Origin: Pilaira anomala | Lineage: Eukaryota > Mucoromycota > Mucoromycetes > Mucorales > Mucoraceae | Length of the DNA stretch: 62,195 nt | Assembly: GCA_025716855.1 (NCBI GenBank) | Contig: JAIXMQ010000106.1 | Coordinates: 1 to 62,195 of the forward strand | Direction: 5' to 3' | Part shown: one piece after another, positions 25,515 to 37,632 of the stretch | How positions within the stretch are numbered: the first letter of the stretch is position 1 | Layout: the number at the start of each line of letters is the position of its first letter | Notes under the pieces: generated by a model | Told to the model about the DNA's origin: nothing | Seen by the model: the letters and a program-made list of their open reading frames with translations, nothing else | Database searches by the model: none | Position numbers and translations under genes: made by a program

Positions 25515-27746
25515 ATGATGACAATAGATAATTCAGCTAGTTTTACTGAAGCTAGTTTCTCACCAAATGATTTAATTACACAAATGGCTGAATTAGAGGT
25601 AAAAATATAGTAGTTTAAGTTATATAAAAGTGTCATTTAATCATAATGAAAATATATATATATATATAGGGTGGATTACATGCTCTATTAGAAAAAGTGA
25701 AGGGAGATTCACAAATGACAAAGGTAAAAAAGAAGAGAAAAAAAAAAAGAAAAAAAAAGGGCACAGGCATTAAATATATACGATAAAAAAAAAAGGATAT
25801 TTCTACCTTTTTAAAAAAAAGAGCATTTTTAGAAGAAAGTTATGGTAGAGATATGGTCAAAGTAGCGCAATCAACAGCTGAAGCATTTGACAAGGCGCAT
25901 CCGAAATCAGGGTAATACAAATTAACAAAAAAAGACAAATGTTTTTTTTAATTAACAAAAAAAAAAAAAGGACATTTGGTGATGTCTGGATTTCCATGTT
26001 GAAAGTACATGAAAATATTGGAAATCAACGAATTAAATTTGCTGCTTCTATTTCTGATTCTGCAGAGGATTTATTATCTTTGGGTAGAAACATAGAAAAA
26101 GACCGAAAAAAGGTAAAAAAGAAAAGAAATAATGTATTATAATGCATTTTATTTATTTTTTCCATTTTAGATAAAAGATGCTGGTATGCATTATGAAAAA
26201 TTAGTATCCGATGCTGATTTATTATTAGAAAAAGTAAAAAAAAAAAGAAAATAAGTTTAAAAGGAAAATATTAACACTTTTTTTTGTAGAGTAAACAAAA
26301 GTTTGAACATTCAAATGAAGAATGGGGTAGAGCTGTAGCACAAAGAAATCAAGAACCTATTCAACCTGCTAAAAAGAATTTATTTCGATCCAGTAGAACA
26401 CCAGCACAGGTAAAAAAAAAAAAAAGAGGAATATATAAAAAGTATTTCTCTTTATTTCTAATCTATTTATTAGCTTGATAAGACCGAAATCGATTGTAGA
26501 AATAAAATGGATGCTGCTGATGCTCAGTATAAATCACAACAAAAAAAGACAATTCAAACTCATGCAGAATACTATGAATCTCATTTACCCAAAGTGCTCA
26601 AGGTAAAAAAAGAAAAAAAAAAAAAAAGTGTGGATAATTTATCTTTGACATATTTTTGCAAATATAGGATTTAAAAGCAGTGGATGATGAATGTAGTGTA
26701 GCCCTTAGATACCAATTAGCTAGTTATGCATATACCTATGAACAAGCATTAACAGAAGATGGTTTGGCTCTTGATAACGATCAAGGAAATGGATTAAGAG
26801 GTTTAATTACTAAAATTGACAAGGATGCTGATTGGATCGAATTCGTCCGATTATGCACTGAAAGAAGTGGAAAGATTCAAAAGAATGAGATAATGTCACA
26901 AGAATATAATGTAAGCAACATGGTATTATTTCTAAAAGTAACAAACAACTCATCATCATCATCCTATAGCTGCCGAATAATGCAAACTATAATAACAATA
27001 GAGTATTTGGTGTTCATTTAGAACAACAAGCTGAAATGTCAGAAGATATGGTACCTGATATCTTGAAAAGATGTGCTACAGTAGTTGAACAATATGCACT
27101 TAGTTCAGTTGGGATTTATCGTATTTCGGGTACAAGCAGTAAAATTCAAAAGATAAAATGCAAGTTTGAAAATGGCGATCCAAATCCAATTTCAGAAGAA
27201 GATTTATCGGATATTAATAACGTTACTGGTGTACTTAAACTTTGGTTTAGAGAATTACCTGATCCTTTATTCCCTTCTGCATCTTATCATCAATTCTTGG
27301 AAGCAGCTAGTAAAAATTTATATATTTTCTATATATAAGAATAATTCAGAGGTATTTACCACAGGTTTTTTTTTTTTTATAGAGTTACCTGAGGAAAAAA
27401 CAAGAGTGATTGGCTTACATACAGTTATTAATGAATTATCTGATGCTCATTATGCTACATTAAAGTATTTAATGTGTCATCTTGACAAGTAAGTTAAAAA
27501 CAAGTATAACACAGCAACAAACATTGAACATAAAATTTTAGAGTACAATCCTATCAACGATTTAATAAGATGGGTGCAGCTAATTTAGCTACTATTTTCG
27601 GATTAACATTAATGAGTAGTGAATCAGGTTCTCAAACTCAAATGATTGCTGTGCATGATAACCAACGTATTGCAGAATCTCAACTTCAAGCCAAAGTAGT
27701 TCAAACTATCTTGGAGAATTATAAAGAAATTTTTGAAGATGAATAA
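25515..27746 (+). CDS. RGD1: F-BAR and RhoGAP domain protein (Rgd1-like)
   Basis: Eleven exons: 25515-25598, 25670-25723, 25796-25911, 25971-26112, 26171-26233, 26290-26409, 26474-26602, 26668-26910, 26970-27309, 27383-27488 and 27542-27746, giving 533 aa. Residues about 15-290 form an F-BAR domain (GLHALLEKVKGDSQMTK, then FLKKRAFLEESYGRDM). Residues about 335-530 form a RhoGAP domain. Its arginine finger is in SVGIYRISGTSSKIQKIK, with the later LKLWFRELPDPLFP and NLATIFGLTLM motifs. Rgd1-type proteins bind phosphoinositide-rich membrane through F-BAR and switch off Rho3/Rho4 GTPases in polarised growth. Intron 2 uses an unusual A-rich acceptor (AAAAG), but frame and family continuity support it. 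Shorter than yeast Rgd1. Confidence 0.9.
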
Positions 27747-27824
27747 ATAAAAAAAAAGTAGTCCTCTCTCCCATATATAAAACATTTCTTCTGTCTGTCT
27801 CTCTCTCTTTATAATAATAAACGA

Positions 27825-28652
27825 ATGGAAAAGTTACCTTATGAAACTTTATCAGAGGTTGTGAAATACTTGGAAACAGACCAAAAAGTTTTGGTTCAAT
27901 TAAACCAAACATATAAAAAATTATACGATGCAACCTTACCAAGTCTATACAAATCACCTCAATTCGCTACTTTTAGTACGTTTGAATCGTTTGCAAACTC
28001 ATTAGACGAAACTAAAGGTTCTTTTGTTCGTCATATCGATTTACATATGGTACCTCATCGTTGGGATTCCTCAAAAATAAGTACTTTATTATCAAACATC
28101 ACTGAAAAGACACCCGACCTAGAATTACTTAATTTAGATTTATGCTACCAATTGTAAGTATCACTTCCAAAAAAAAAAAAGAAAGTGTTTTCTGATGTTT
28201 TTGTTGTTGTGTACATTAGAACAAACAAGGCTATAAAAAGAATCACTAGTCCATTACACGATTTAAGAATATTATCTCTTGATCAATGTGCCTTAATTGG
28301 CGATGAAGCGATCGAATCCGTTGTGAACTATTGTCCATATATTCAAAAACTTTACTTGGGAGGAACACATATTACAGATAAATCACTCAACATGTTAGCC
28401 ACCAAATTAATTCTATTAACTCATTTATTTATGCCTGGTTGTGAAAAGATATCAGAAGAGGGCATTAATATACTTACAAAAGAATGTAAAACGTTACTGT
28501 ATATTGATATCAAGGAGTGTTATAATGTAGTGGGGCATATCAATATACCATCCATGGCTGCTTCTGCATCAGAGAATATGTCAGAGAACGATCAAGATGT
28601 TTGGGAAGATACAGACGATGATGATGATGATAATGAGGATGGTTTGATTTGA
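27825..28652 (+). CDS. F-box/leucine-rich-repeat protein
   Basis: Two exons, 27825-28153 and 28220-28652, giving 253 aa. The N-terminus (MEKLPYETLSEVVKYLETDQ, then a Leu-rich helix) looks like an F-box-type SCF adaptor. It is followed by cysteine-containing leucine-rich repeats (LELLNLDLCYQL, LRILSLDQCALIGDEAIESV, ITHLFMPGCEKISEEG-type) of the AMN1/FBXL class. The tail is acidic (WEDTDDDDDDNEDG). Such proteins pick substrates for Skp1-cullin-F-box ubiquitin ligases. The gene starts only 78 bp after the RhoGAP stop, on the same strand. The specific orthologue cannot be named. Confidence 0.75.
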
Positions 28653-28756
28653 TTTTTTTTTTAAAATACCGGCTTTAAAAAATAAAAAGAAAAAATTCTT
28701 TCTTTTTTGTATTTGATCTTTTTTCTTTTTTTTTTCTTTTTTTTATCGTTTCAACC

Positions 28757-29392
28757 ATGACAGGCCTTGAAGAAGACAAAAATACAATAACTGCTTTAGA
28801 TTATATTAAAAGTCAAGAGCTATTGGAAAAAGAAGCACAGTCCGTGTTACCCGGCAAATTTGAAAAATGTACGTTTCCTTTAGGATATATTCGACAACCA
28901 CTTTATGCGTGTAAAACCTGTACAGACACAGAGACAAAAGAACCTGCTGGCATGTGTTATAGTTGCTCTATTGCATGTCATTCAAGTCATGAATTATTTG
29001 AATTGTTCCCAAAACGCGCCTTTCGTTGTGATTGTGGGTTACCTGGAAAGTTTCAAGGTCATGCTTGCGCTTTAACTATTCCTGCTAAAAAAATTATCAA
29101 GACAAATGATAAAAACAAGTACAACCATAATTTTGAAGGCCGTTACTGCAGGTAAATGTCTAGAAGGAGAAGCAGAAGAAATCGATTTTTTTTTTTATAA
29201 TAAAACTCATTAGGTGAATATTAGATGCGATCAACATTACGATCCTGAAAAAGAAGAAGGAACCATGTATCAGGTAAGAAAGTGTATTTACATATTTTTT
29301 TTTTTTATTCATAATGATTCATTTTTAAATTAGTGCGTTGCTTGTGAAGATTGGTTTCATGAGAATTGCATAGGAGACGTAAATACCAGGAA

Positions 29393-29424
<32 letters not shown>

Positions 29425-30481
29425 CGCGTCTTTACTGATATTTCCATTTACGCGTTTATTTCTGTATCTAGATTCCAGATTCAGTTGACGATTTCGAATG
29501 TTATATTTGCAGAGATTGTTCGAAAAAGTATTCATTTTTGATGAATGGAAAAGATGATCGATTTAGTTTTGGTTTATCAAAAGGAACAGAACCTATTTCC
29601 CAATGGATCTTGCCTCAAAGTCAAATCGTTGATGTAGTGTCTATGGAGGAGGATCAAACAGGTAACGTTGTTGAGGAAAAGACAGATTCTTCCTCCTCCA
29701 AACAGCCATCTATTCTTGACGAGACCAAAGATCAAACTACCATACATGAGACGGAAGAACAACTTACGACTACAGAGGATCATCAACCCAGTATCGGCGA
29801 AAAGAGAAAACTTGAAACAGAACCATCACATACGATTATTCCCAATACATTTAAAAAGTTAAAGACAGATGAAGGATGTCAAAATAGTAAGTGATAACAG
29901 TAGTAAAAAAAAAGAAAATTAGAGTTTTTTTTTCTTACAGTCTATTTATTAGTCGATATATCATTACTGCCTGAGCATGATCATATTGAAATATTTTTAC
30001 AGGATGGATGGCGTGATGGTTTATGCAAATGCGTCAAGGTAAAATGAAATGTTCCATTGTATATATATATAGATTCACACATATTCACAAATATATATAT
30101 ATAAAAAGTGTGTAGAAGACTATAAAACGAACAACGTAGAGTATTTACTTGCGGAAGAAAAAACATATGAGCCAGAAGAAGATGAAGATGCTGGTAAATC
30201 ATTATTAGAAATTGGTATGGAGCAACTCCAACGTCTAGATCGAGTTCAAGCGTTAGAGGGCTTAAGGGCATATACAAAATTTAACCAAGATATCAAAACT
30301 TTTTTTGAATCTTTTAAAGTTTCGGGAAAAACTGTTACCGAACAAGATATAAAAGATTTCTTTGAAGTAAGTTCTTTTTTGTTGTTGTTGATGTTTTTTT
30401 TTTTTTTTTTTTTTTTTTTTACATGCAAAAATTAATAATTACTCTCTAAAATAGGCTAAACGACGTGATGACAATCAATAA
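28757..30481 (+). CDS. UBR7: UBR7/Mlo2-like UBR-box and PHD protein
   Basis: Seven exons: 28757-29151, 29225-29273, 29334-29378, 29472-29886, 29941-30038, 30109-30366 and 30455-30481, giving 428 aa. Residues about 35-120 form a UBR zinc box (CTFPLGYIRQPLYACKTC, MCYSCSIACHSSHELFELF, RCDCGLPGKF). A PHD-like finger follows (RYCRCDQHYDP, CVACEDWFHENCIG, FECYICRDC). A Ser/Glu-rich linker leads to the conserved C-terminal block with FLQDGWRDGLCKCV. This order is that of UBR7 (fission yeast Mlo2), proposed as a nuclear ubiquitin ligase and histone reader. The acceptor of exon 6 is A-rich (AAAAAG), but the frame requires it. It lies 104 bp after the F-box gene. Confidence 0.9.
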
Positions 30482-30616
30482 AAATAATAAGTTATTGCTG
30501 TGTGCATAAAATAAAATAAAAAAACACTTGAATATTTCAAAATAGAGAGAGTTTTATTTGTTTATTAATAAATGTTAATGTTTGTGTATGCATGATATAT
30601 ATATATATATATATAA

Positions 30617-31498
30617 TTAACAAGCACACGGGTTGGCACTTGATAATCCATTATCATTATCATCCGTCATTCTAACTGTAGAATTAGGTGTAGCATCTTT
30701 TTGCCATAAACTAGGTGTTTCAATAATCTATATACAAACATTTTAGAAAAGAAAAATAAAACCAAGTTATATATATAAAAAAAAAACACATAGTATACCT
30801 TTTCAACTAATTCTTCAAATGCTTGTTTAACGCCAACTTTTGTCTTGGCACTACATTCAACAAATAAGGTTGACAACTTTCTTGCAAAGTTTGCACCTTC
30901 TTCATATGATACAACTCTTGATGATTCCTTGTCTACTTTATTACCAACAATCATCTTTACTACATCAGGACTAGAACAATATGTATTCACTTCATTCCAC
31001 CAAGTATTTAATGCATCAAATGTATCTCTGTTACTAACGTCATAAACTATAATAAATCTGCGTTAATATATATATATATATATATCAAATCTCTTCTTAT
31101 TTACCCAAAATTACACCTTGTGCTCCTCTATAATAAGATGAAGTCAAGGTACGAAATCTTTCTTGACCAGCTGTATCCTATATTAAATCTTAATATACGA
31201 ATTTATTACATGTACTTGATAAACCTCTCAACTTTACCCAAATAGTTAACTTGTACATTTTACCATTAACTTCCATCATACTAACTTTGAAATCAACACC
31301 TAAATAATAATAATAATAAAAGAGGTGTTAGTATTGTATATATATATATAATACCATTTAACTCTTATTACCAATAGTTGCTGATACTTCTTCTTGAGGT
31401 AAAAAGGTGTCATCTGTGAATCGTAAAAGTAAAGAGCTTTTACCAACGTTCGAATTACCGATAAGTAATAATTTTAAAGTAGGAATTTGTTGAGACAT
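30617..31498 (-). CDS. RAB18: Rab18-type small GTPase
   Basis: Five exons: 31498-31372, 31299-31238, 31177-31105, 31046-30799 and 30727-30617, giving 206 aa. All nucleotide-binding motifs are present: P-loop GNSNVGKS (residues 14-21), switch I SATIGVDFKV, switch II WDTAGQERFRTL, GNKVD and ECSAK. The segments YYRGAQGVILVYDVSNRDTF and FEELVEKVIIETPSLW match RAB18 better than other Rabs. The C-terminus CAC allows double geranylgeranylation. RAB18 acts at ER-lipid droplet contacts and in ER-Golgi traffic. The switch I/II regions are split by introns of 72, 60 and 58 bp. The gene converges on UBR7, with 135 bp between stops. Confidence 0.93.
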
Positions 31499-33838
31499 TA
31501 TATTTAGTTATTTTTTTTTTTTTTTTATATAAAAAAGAGAATAAAGAAGAAGAAGAAAAAAAGAGAGAGTGAGTGAGTGAGATATCATTTCACCATATGT
31601 TCATACACGTGACAGTATAATTTTTATGCTTTTCAAATGCTTTTCAGAATATAATTGTCACTCACCCCAATCATGCTGTCATAACACCCCCCCCCCCCAA
31701 TGTGGTCAATGGTCATTATTACGTAATTTCAAAAAAAAAAGTATAAAATGTCTTAATTTATCATAAAAATGTTCTAAATGTCTAAAAAAAGCCACTGTGT
31801 GATTTAATATTAAAGAGTAAAAAAAGGAAAAGTTATTGTAGAAAGCAAGTTTTTATACTACAACAGCAAGTCATTATTTTATTTTATTTTTTCAAGATTA
31901 TGTTTGGTTAACTAGTTAAAAAGAGATAAAATAATGCAGCAGCAGTTGTTGTTGGTGTTGTGCTCTATAAATATTGATGACTTTTATATACAAATTAATG
32001 ATCAAAACCGGCTTTACCTTAAAGTTTTCAAAGAATGATAATAATACTAAAGTTGTTTTATTCAGAAAAGGGGAACAGATTACGCGCACTATATTTGTGT
32101 ACCCTATTTTTTTTTTTTTTTTTGTGTGTGCACCCTTTTATATTTTTCTCTCACACAATTATTTCAAAACATCAAGTCTTTATGTATTTTACAGTATATC
32201 TGATTTTAATGGGCTGACTGGCACTTGATCGTTATTGACTTCTGTTTCCCACACGCCACAAAAACAGGGGAGGGGGGGGGGATTTATAAACCCACTTTTC
32301 TTTTTTAATATACGTTTTCATCAAAATGAAAATCTTTCCTTACCAATACAGTCGTAATAATCTCTTCTTTGACCACTTTTAGTCTGTCTAGACAAAAAAA
32401 AAAAAAAGATTTGTTTCAAGAATTAAATAACTTTGAAACATGCATGTACACGCAATACAGACTCACGCTTTTATAAGTGAGAGCAGCCCCCAACTAAAGT
32501 AAATCCGCCTGTTGTGGCCGGTAGAAGATTTAGACTGAGGTATATATGGGCAGTCCATGGAATACCTCTCTTCGGGGGGGGGGTCCCCTCCAGGTACTTG
32601 AAGAAGATCCACCTGTGTGTACAACACCCACTTGAAGTACACATACACTCGCCTATGTAAATAATACATGTTGTCAGTGGTAATAAGCTCTGATAACTTA
32701 TTTATCACAAAGAAAGAAATGATTCATTATTCTCTAATAAATCTCAATAACAAATGTTCCCATCCAAATCCATTAAGTGGAAGTGGTCGCTGCTGTTAGC
32801 CAGTGGAAAAAAAATAATAGTGCGCGAAAATGGTGGAAGGGAATGGACGCTATCAGCTCTCAAGAGAGTCAAAAATTAAAGTTTTAGTGTGAGGACAGAG
32901 ATGACTGATTTCTGGTACGTTCAGATGAAAATCCCACCAACTGGTAAATACACTTTTAAAAAAAGACACCTTCCAGTATTCACAAAAAAATACAGAATCC
33001 GTTGAGAGAATAACGCTCACGGATAGTAATTACCAAGTCGTTGAGTAAGCCCAAGAGCGCGTTAAAAAGTAAAAATGCAAATGCTGTTGTTCCTTTTCAG
33101 GATTTATTATCATTTTCCGATTTAAAGACCACCAATTCTTTTCACAAGGTCAAATGTTATACAACCAAAGACAAATCTTTGTGATCAAGCCATTAAAAAA
33201 AAAAGAGAGAGAGAGGCAAATACATTGTATCCATATCTCTTTTTATCTAAATATGGGTCGAGTTATTAATTAAGGGAAATCCAATATGAGGTAGAATGTT
33301 TGTGAAAGATCCCTTTTTTTTTTCCTGCTGATCCCAGCATTTCTGTTTTTGCATAAAAAACCCTCTTTTTTTTTAGGGTAGTACAAAATCCCTGGGCGGG
33401 ATTATTTAATTTTAGGTACTTTTCAGGAAAATAAAAAGCAATTTGAAAGATTAAGTAATAACCTTTATCAAGATATAAATTACTTTAAACAGCTTAGCAT
33501 TAGTTTTTCTTTTTTTTTTTTTTTTTTGTACCATGAAGAAATAAATTGAATGTTACCATACAATTTACAAAGTCTGGGGATAATCTTACAAATAAAAGGG
33601 GTCTTACCAACAAATTTACACTATTTTTTGAAAGGTAAGTGGCGCGCTTCTTGAAAGAAGTCAAATCACTGTGGGAAAAAAAAAGAAGAAGGGGTGACTT
33701 TGTTTCTCATGTACTTCCGAAGCCCGTGAGATTTAACAAAATGGTAACTGACGGGATAAAACAATAAAAAAAAAAAGTTTTTTCTTTTATTCTTCTTCTT
33801 TTTTTTTGATTTTAAAACAAATAAACAATAATATAATC
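31499..33838. other. 2.3-kb intergenic region between divergent RAB18 and deoC
   Basis: Divergent promoter space with poly-A/T runs and C/G runs (31687-31698, 32270-32280, 32575-32583). No gene was found. A 34-codon open stretch begins at 31934 (MQQQLLLVLCSINIDDFYIQ); it is unsupported by context. Nothing looks like an RNA gene. Confidence 0.5.
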
Positions 33839-34528
33839 ATGACTCTTAACTTAACTGCAGAAAAGCTCGCCAAGGTCTTTGATCACGCTATCCTTCGTCC
33901 TGACCAAACCACCGAGGATGTTATCAAGGGTTGTGAACTTGCCAAGAAGTACGATTTGGCTTCAGTCTGTGTTAAGCCTTGTGATATTGTTCAAGCTGCC
34001 GAGTTACTTCAAGGTACAGATGTCATGGTCGGTACCGTGATCTCATTCCCTCATGGTAACGCTTCTACTGCTGCCAAGGTTGCCGAGTCCTTACAAGCTA
34101 TTGAAGACGGTGCTATTGAATTAGACGTTGTGCTCAACATTGGTCATTTAAAATCAGGTCTTTACAAGCAAGTGGAACAAGAACTTTCTGAAATCATTAC
34201 TAAATCTAAGGAAAAGAAGCCCGAAGTCAGTTTCAAGATTATTTTCGAAACGGCTTATTTGACCAACGAAGAAATTGTCAAGGCTTGTGAAATCTCTCAA
34301 GCTGCTGGTGCTCACTTTGTCAAGACCTCTACTGGTTTTGCTCCTGCTGGCGCTACGTATGAACACATCAAGTTGATGAGAGAGAGTGTACCTAGTAATA
34401 TGGAAGTGAAGGCTTCAGGTGGTATCAAGACTTTAGATCAAGTCTTGAAGTTCCTTGAATTAGGTGCTACCCGTATCGGTTCTTCTTCTTCTGATCAAAT
34501 TGTAGATGCTTTCAAAAACTCTCAATAA
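33839..34528 (+). CDS. deoC: Deoxyribose-phosphate aldolase
   Basis: A single exon of 229 aa, full length for DeoC. The enzyme cleaves 2-deoxy-D-ribose 5-phosphate into glyceraldehyde 3-phosphate and acetaldehyde, the last step of deoxynucleoside catabolism, in the cytosol. The Schiff-base lysine K162 in HFVKTSTGF, K191 in EVKASGGIKT and D96 in ELDVVLNIG are all in place, as are SFPHG and the GSSSS phosphate-binding end. The gene has no intron. Its codons favour AAG, GCT, GTC and CTT much more than its neighbours, which suggests high expression or an acquired gene; DeoC in fungi is of bacterial type. The first ATG of the conserved start (MTLNLTAEKLAK) was chosen over an upstream in-frame codon. 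Confidence 0.95.
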   Translation: MTLNLTAEKLAKVFDHAILRPDQTTEDVIKGCELAKKYDLASVCVKPCDIVQAAELLQGTDVMVGTVISFPHGNASTAAKVAESLQAIEDGAIELDVVLNIGHLKSGLYKQVEQELSEIITKSKEKKPEVSFKIIFETAYLTNEEIVKACEISQAAGAHFVKTSTGFAPAGATYEHIKLMRESVPSNMEVKASGGIKTLDQVLKFLELGATRIGSSSSDQIVDAFKNSQ

Positions 34529-34569
34529 GCAAAAAAAAAAAAAAAAAAAAAATTTCTTTTTTAAAATAA

Positions 34570-35085
34570 TTATAGTCTTTTCTTTATTAAAATAAACGTT
34601 ACAAAAATAAACATGTATAAAAACAAATTGTTGACTTGGAGATGATGGGTTGTTGCAGAAGAGGTGTGTTGATTTATTTGATATTGACCAAGTTTACCTA
34701 CAATACCTAAATCACTACCTGACGGAATACCATTCATTTGAGTTTGAATCGCTTGCTTTACGTTGGGTACACGTTGAGGAAGTGAGTTCCGTAATGCATT
34801 GGAAGCGGAAGGAACAGCTTGTTGTTGTTGACGTTGTGGTGGAGGTGGGATAGCAGGTAAATCAGGTAAGCCTCCACCCATCTGTACCATGACAGGATCC
34901 TCTTCTTTAGGTTGTACTGAAGGTGGTATATCCAATATAGGTAATCCTCCTTCAATCGGTACAACTCCAGCTTTTATTTTCTTGGGAGTTGCTTTTGATT
35001 GATCTACTGCATTTTAAAATATTAATATTATATGTATTTTTAATCAGTTAGAATAAAAACCTTTTATTTTTTCAAGTGTCGCCAT
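34570..35085 (-). CDS. Small Pro/Gln-rich protein, possibly tail-anchored
   Basis: Two exons, 35085-35061 and 35006-34570, give 153 aa. The first exon encodes only MATLEKIK plus one base, and the donor is GTTTTT, which is weak. The body is Lys- then Pro-rich (GLPDLPAIPPPPQRQQQQ). The extreme C-terminus is hydrophobic and ends with lysines (FLYMFIFVTFILIKKRL), as in tail-anchored ER or mitochondrial proteins. That tail could instead be read-through of a 3'UTR. Its stop lies 42 bp from the deoC stop, so the two convergent transcripts must overlap. The family was not recognised. Confidence 0.5.
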
Positions 35086-35205
35086 CCGAGTAAAAACCGC
35101 ATATTTATCAATTTATTCTAATTGAATTAAAAAGTTTATATAGATTTTTTTTTGTTATATATATTTAAATCTTCCTATTTGTTTGAAAAAGTATAGCTTG
35201 TTGCT

Positions 35206-35240
<35 letters not shown>

Positions 35241-35426
35241 TGAATTTGAAATAGGTCCGTGTTTTTTAAATTTATGTAGATCCATCAAATTGGTAGTTGT
35301 TAGCGCGTGATATCATATTAATTTTGTCAGGGCCAAAAAACACAAAAAAAAAAAAGTTTAAAATGTGTTATATTACCTCCTTAAAATAAAAAATATATGG
35401 AGTTCTATTATATACTTTATATGCGA

Positions 35427-35461
<35 letters not shown>

Positions 35462-36151
35462 GGACTACTTTTAAAAATCACATTGGTGATATAGTTTTCA
35501 TGTAAAGAGTATAATTTTATAGAAGTTACACTTCCGAATATAAATATTACAAAAGGAAAACGGAGATATCGGCTTATACGTTCCTTTTTGCGCAACTCAA
35601 ATGACGTTACCGCAATTGCTTGGAACTGTTTGTGGTGGCACTACTTGAAGATATACGGAACCTGGTCCCTGCACCCATCTTGAGATCTTTTCTTTTTTGT
35701 GATGATAAACTTTCAACAGACTCGGTAAAATATTTTAGTTTTAGTGTTAAAGAAATTCGGGCTATAAAAAAAAAAACTATAATTTATTATAGCAGGACGT
35801 CATTGGCATTAGAGGTATATGTAAGTGTACATATTCTTTATATACAGCAAATTACTTGTGCTTTTTTTTTTTATAAGTGTCCAGTAACATAAAAGAGCTA
35901 AGATCGACATACGCACATGGAAATTATTACTGTGTCCTGTTTTTCATGTGTTAATTTTAACACACAACATGATCATCAAATTACCATAGGTACGTAAAAA
36001 GTGACTGGTCAGTCCCGCTTTTACCTAAAAAGGGTTTTTAATTTTTTTTTTTTTAACCTGAACACGTATGTTATATACTTACATCATTCGATAACTCCGT
36101 GTTTTTTCTCTTTTTTTTTTCTTTTTTTAAAATAAAAATAAAAGAACAGAA
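35086..36151. other. Intergenic region upstream of GPC1
   Basis: AT-rich spacer with long A and T runs (35209-35237, 35431-35457). No gene was seen. The T-rich stretch just before 36152 probably belongs to the GPC1 promoter. Confidence 0.45.
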
Positions 36152-37435
36152 ATGAGTTCGAATGAACAAAGTAAAAAGGAAGGTGTTCAGTCAGTTACAC
36201 CTATTCTAGAAGCCGCAGAAAGTAAACAAAGTAAAGAAGATGATATGTTTGATTTGGATGAATGGGCTACTAGTGAATTTATATCCGAAAATGATTTCGA
36301 TATGATTGATAGGCTATCTGAAGCATTAGACCAAGTCTCGAGTCAGTTAGATGAAAAGCAAAAGGAATTCATGGCCAAATCGACCGAATGGACAGCTAAA
36401 ACTAAAGATAGTTTAAAGAATCAAACGAAAAAATTAGAAGATCAACGTTCAAGGATTCAAGAATTATTAGTGAAACAATATCATCAGATAGATAAACGTA
36501 TGAATCGTGATGCAAAGACAGTACAACTTAGGGATAAAGTATCTTTTGTTGTTGGTGTTAGTAATGCATGTGTCGCACCTGCTTTAGCTTTACGTTATCC
36601 AAATTCTATACCAATTTATTATAGTGTACAATTAGTGGTGTTATTGATTTTACGTTATGTTATTTATCGATCCAAGAGATGGCATTACTTTATTTTCGAT
36701 ATTTGTTACTTTGTAAATTGTATGACCATGTTATTCTTATGGGCTTATCCAACATCTACGTTTTTATTTATTGCGACTTATTGTATGACCAATGGACCTG
36801 TTGCTTGGGCGATTATTACTTGGAGAAATTCATTGGTTTTTCATTCGTTAGATAAGGTCACTTCAGTCTTTATTCATATCTTTCCACCTTTAGTGACTTA
36901 CTGTATCAGGTGGATGCCGGAATTACAAGATGATGTCTATTGTGATAATCAAGCATATGTCACAACATATCGTAATACAAGATTTCCAGCACTTGGAGAA
37001 ATTGATAATGTTAGTTTTCAACAAGTCATGATTTATTCAACTACAGCATATGTTATTTGGCAATCACTTTATTATTTATTTATTATGTGTGGAAAGAAAG
37101 ATAAAGTAGAATCTGGATTAAGATTAACATCTTATTCTTGGTTATTAGATGATACTCATGGTAAAAAAGGATTTATTCAAAAGATGGCTTTTATGTTTGG
37201 TGCAAAATGGAAGTCTGAAATGTTTATGTTCTTACAATTGGTGTATAATGTGATTACGTCTATTCCAACTTACTTTTTATACAAGAGCTTTTATTTACAT
37301 ACTTTCTTTTTGATCACCATGTTTGCTGTAAGTGTTTGGAATGGTGCCAATTATTATATTGAAGTATTTTCTCGAAGATATATTTCTGAAATTGAAAAAA
37401 TTAAGGGTGAAGATGATAAGTTGAAATCCATGTGA
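36152..37435 (+). CDS. GPC1: Glycerophosphocholine acyltransferase
   Basis: An intronless gene of 427 aa. A charged N-terminal region with a coiled coil (residues about 45-115) precedes at least seven hydrophobic segments. Family-specific motifs include RWHYFIFDICYFVNC, TNGPVAWAIITWRNSLVFHS, LDKVTSVFIHIFPPL and GANYYIEVFSRRYI. These are typical of the DUF2838/GPC1 family. The yeast and plant members acylate glycero-3-phosphocholine with acyl-CoA to lysophosphatidylcholine, recycling phosphatidylcholine head groups at the ER. A kinase for the sister head group and a glycolipid transfer protein follow. The absence of introns contrasts with the six-exon neighbour. Confidence 0.93.
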   Translation: MSSNEQSKKEGVQSVTPILEAAESKQSKEDDMFDLDEWATSEFISENDFDMIDRLSEALDQVSSQLDEKQKEFMAKSTEWTAKTKDSLKNQTKKLEDQRSRIQELLVKQYHQIDKRMNRDAKTVQLRDKVSFVVGVSNACVAPALALRYPNSIPIYYSVQLVVLLILRYVIYRSKRWHYFIFDICYFVNCMTMLFLWAYPTSTFLFIATYCMTNGPVAWAIITWRNSLVFHSLDKVTSVFIHIFPPLVTYCIRWMPELQDDVYCDNQAYVTTYRNTRFPALGEIDNVSFQQVMIYSTTAYVIWQSLYYLFIMCGKKDKVESGLRLTSYSWLLDDTHGKKGFIQKMAFMFGAKWKSEMFMFLQLVYNVITSIPTYFLYKSFYLHTFFLITMFAVSVWNGANYYIEVFSRRYISEIEKIKGEDDKLKSM

Positions 37436-37521
37436 TTATGTCTCGTGTGTGTGTTTTTTTTTACCCCTTGTGACTTTAAAAATTCAAATAAATCTGATTG
37501 GATCTGATCTATCATATAAAA

Positions 37522-37562
<41 letters not shown>

Positions 37563-37632
37563 CTCTCTTTCTCTCTCTTTCTATCTTATTGTATTAAAAA
37601 AATCACAATATAAAGACTATACCCTTTCAATC

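Noticed and set aside
35620..35892. 90-codon open frame upstream of GPC1
   Set aside because: It uses a GTG start, has no protein-like features and lies in homopolymer-rich spacer.
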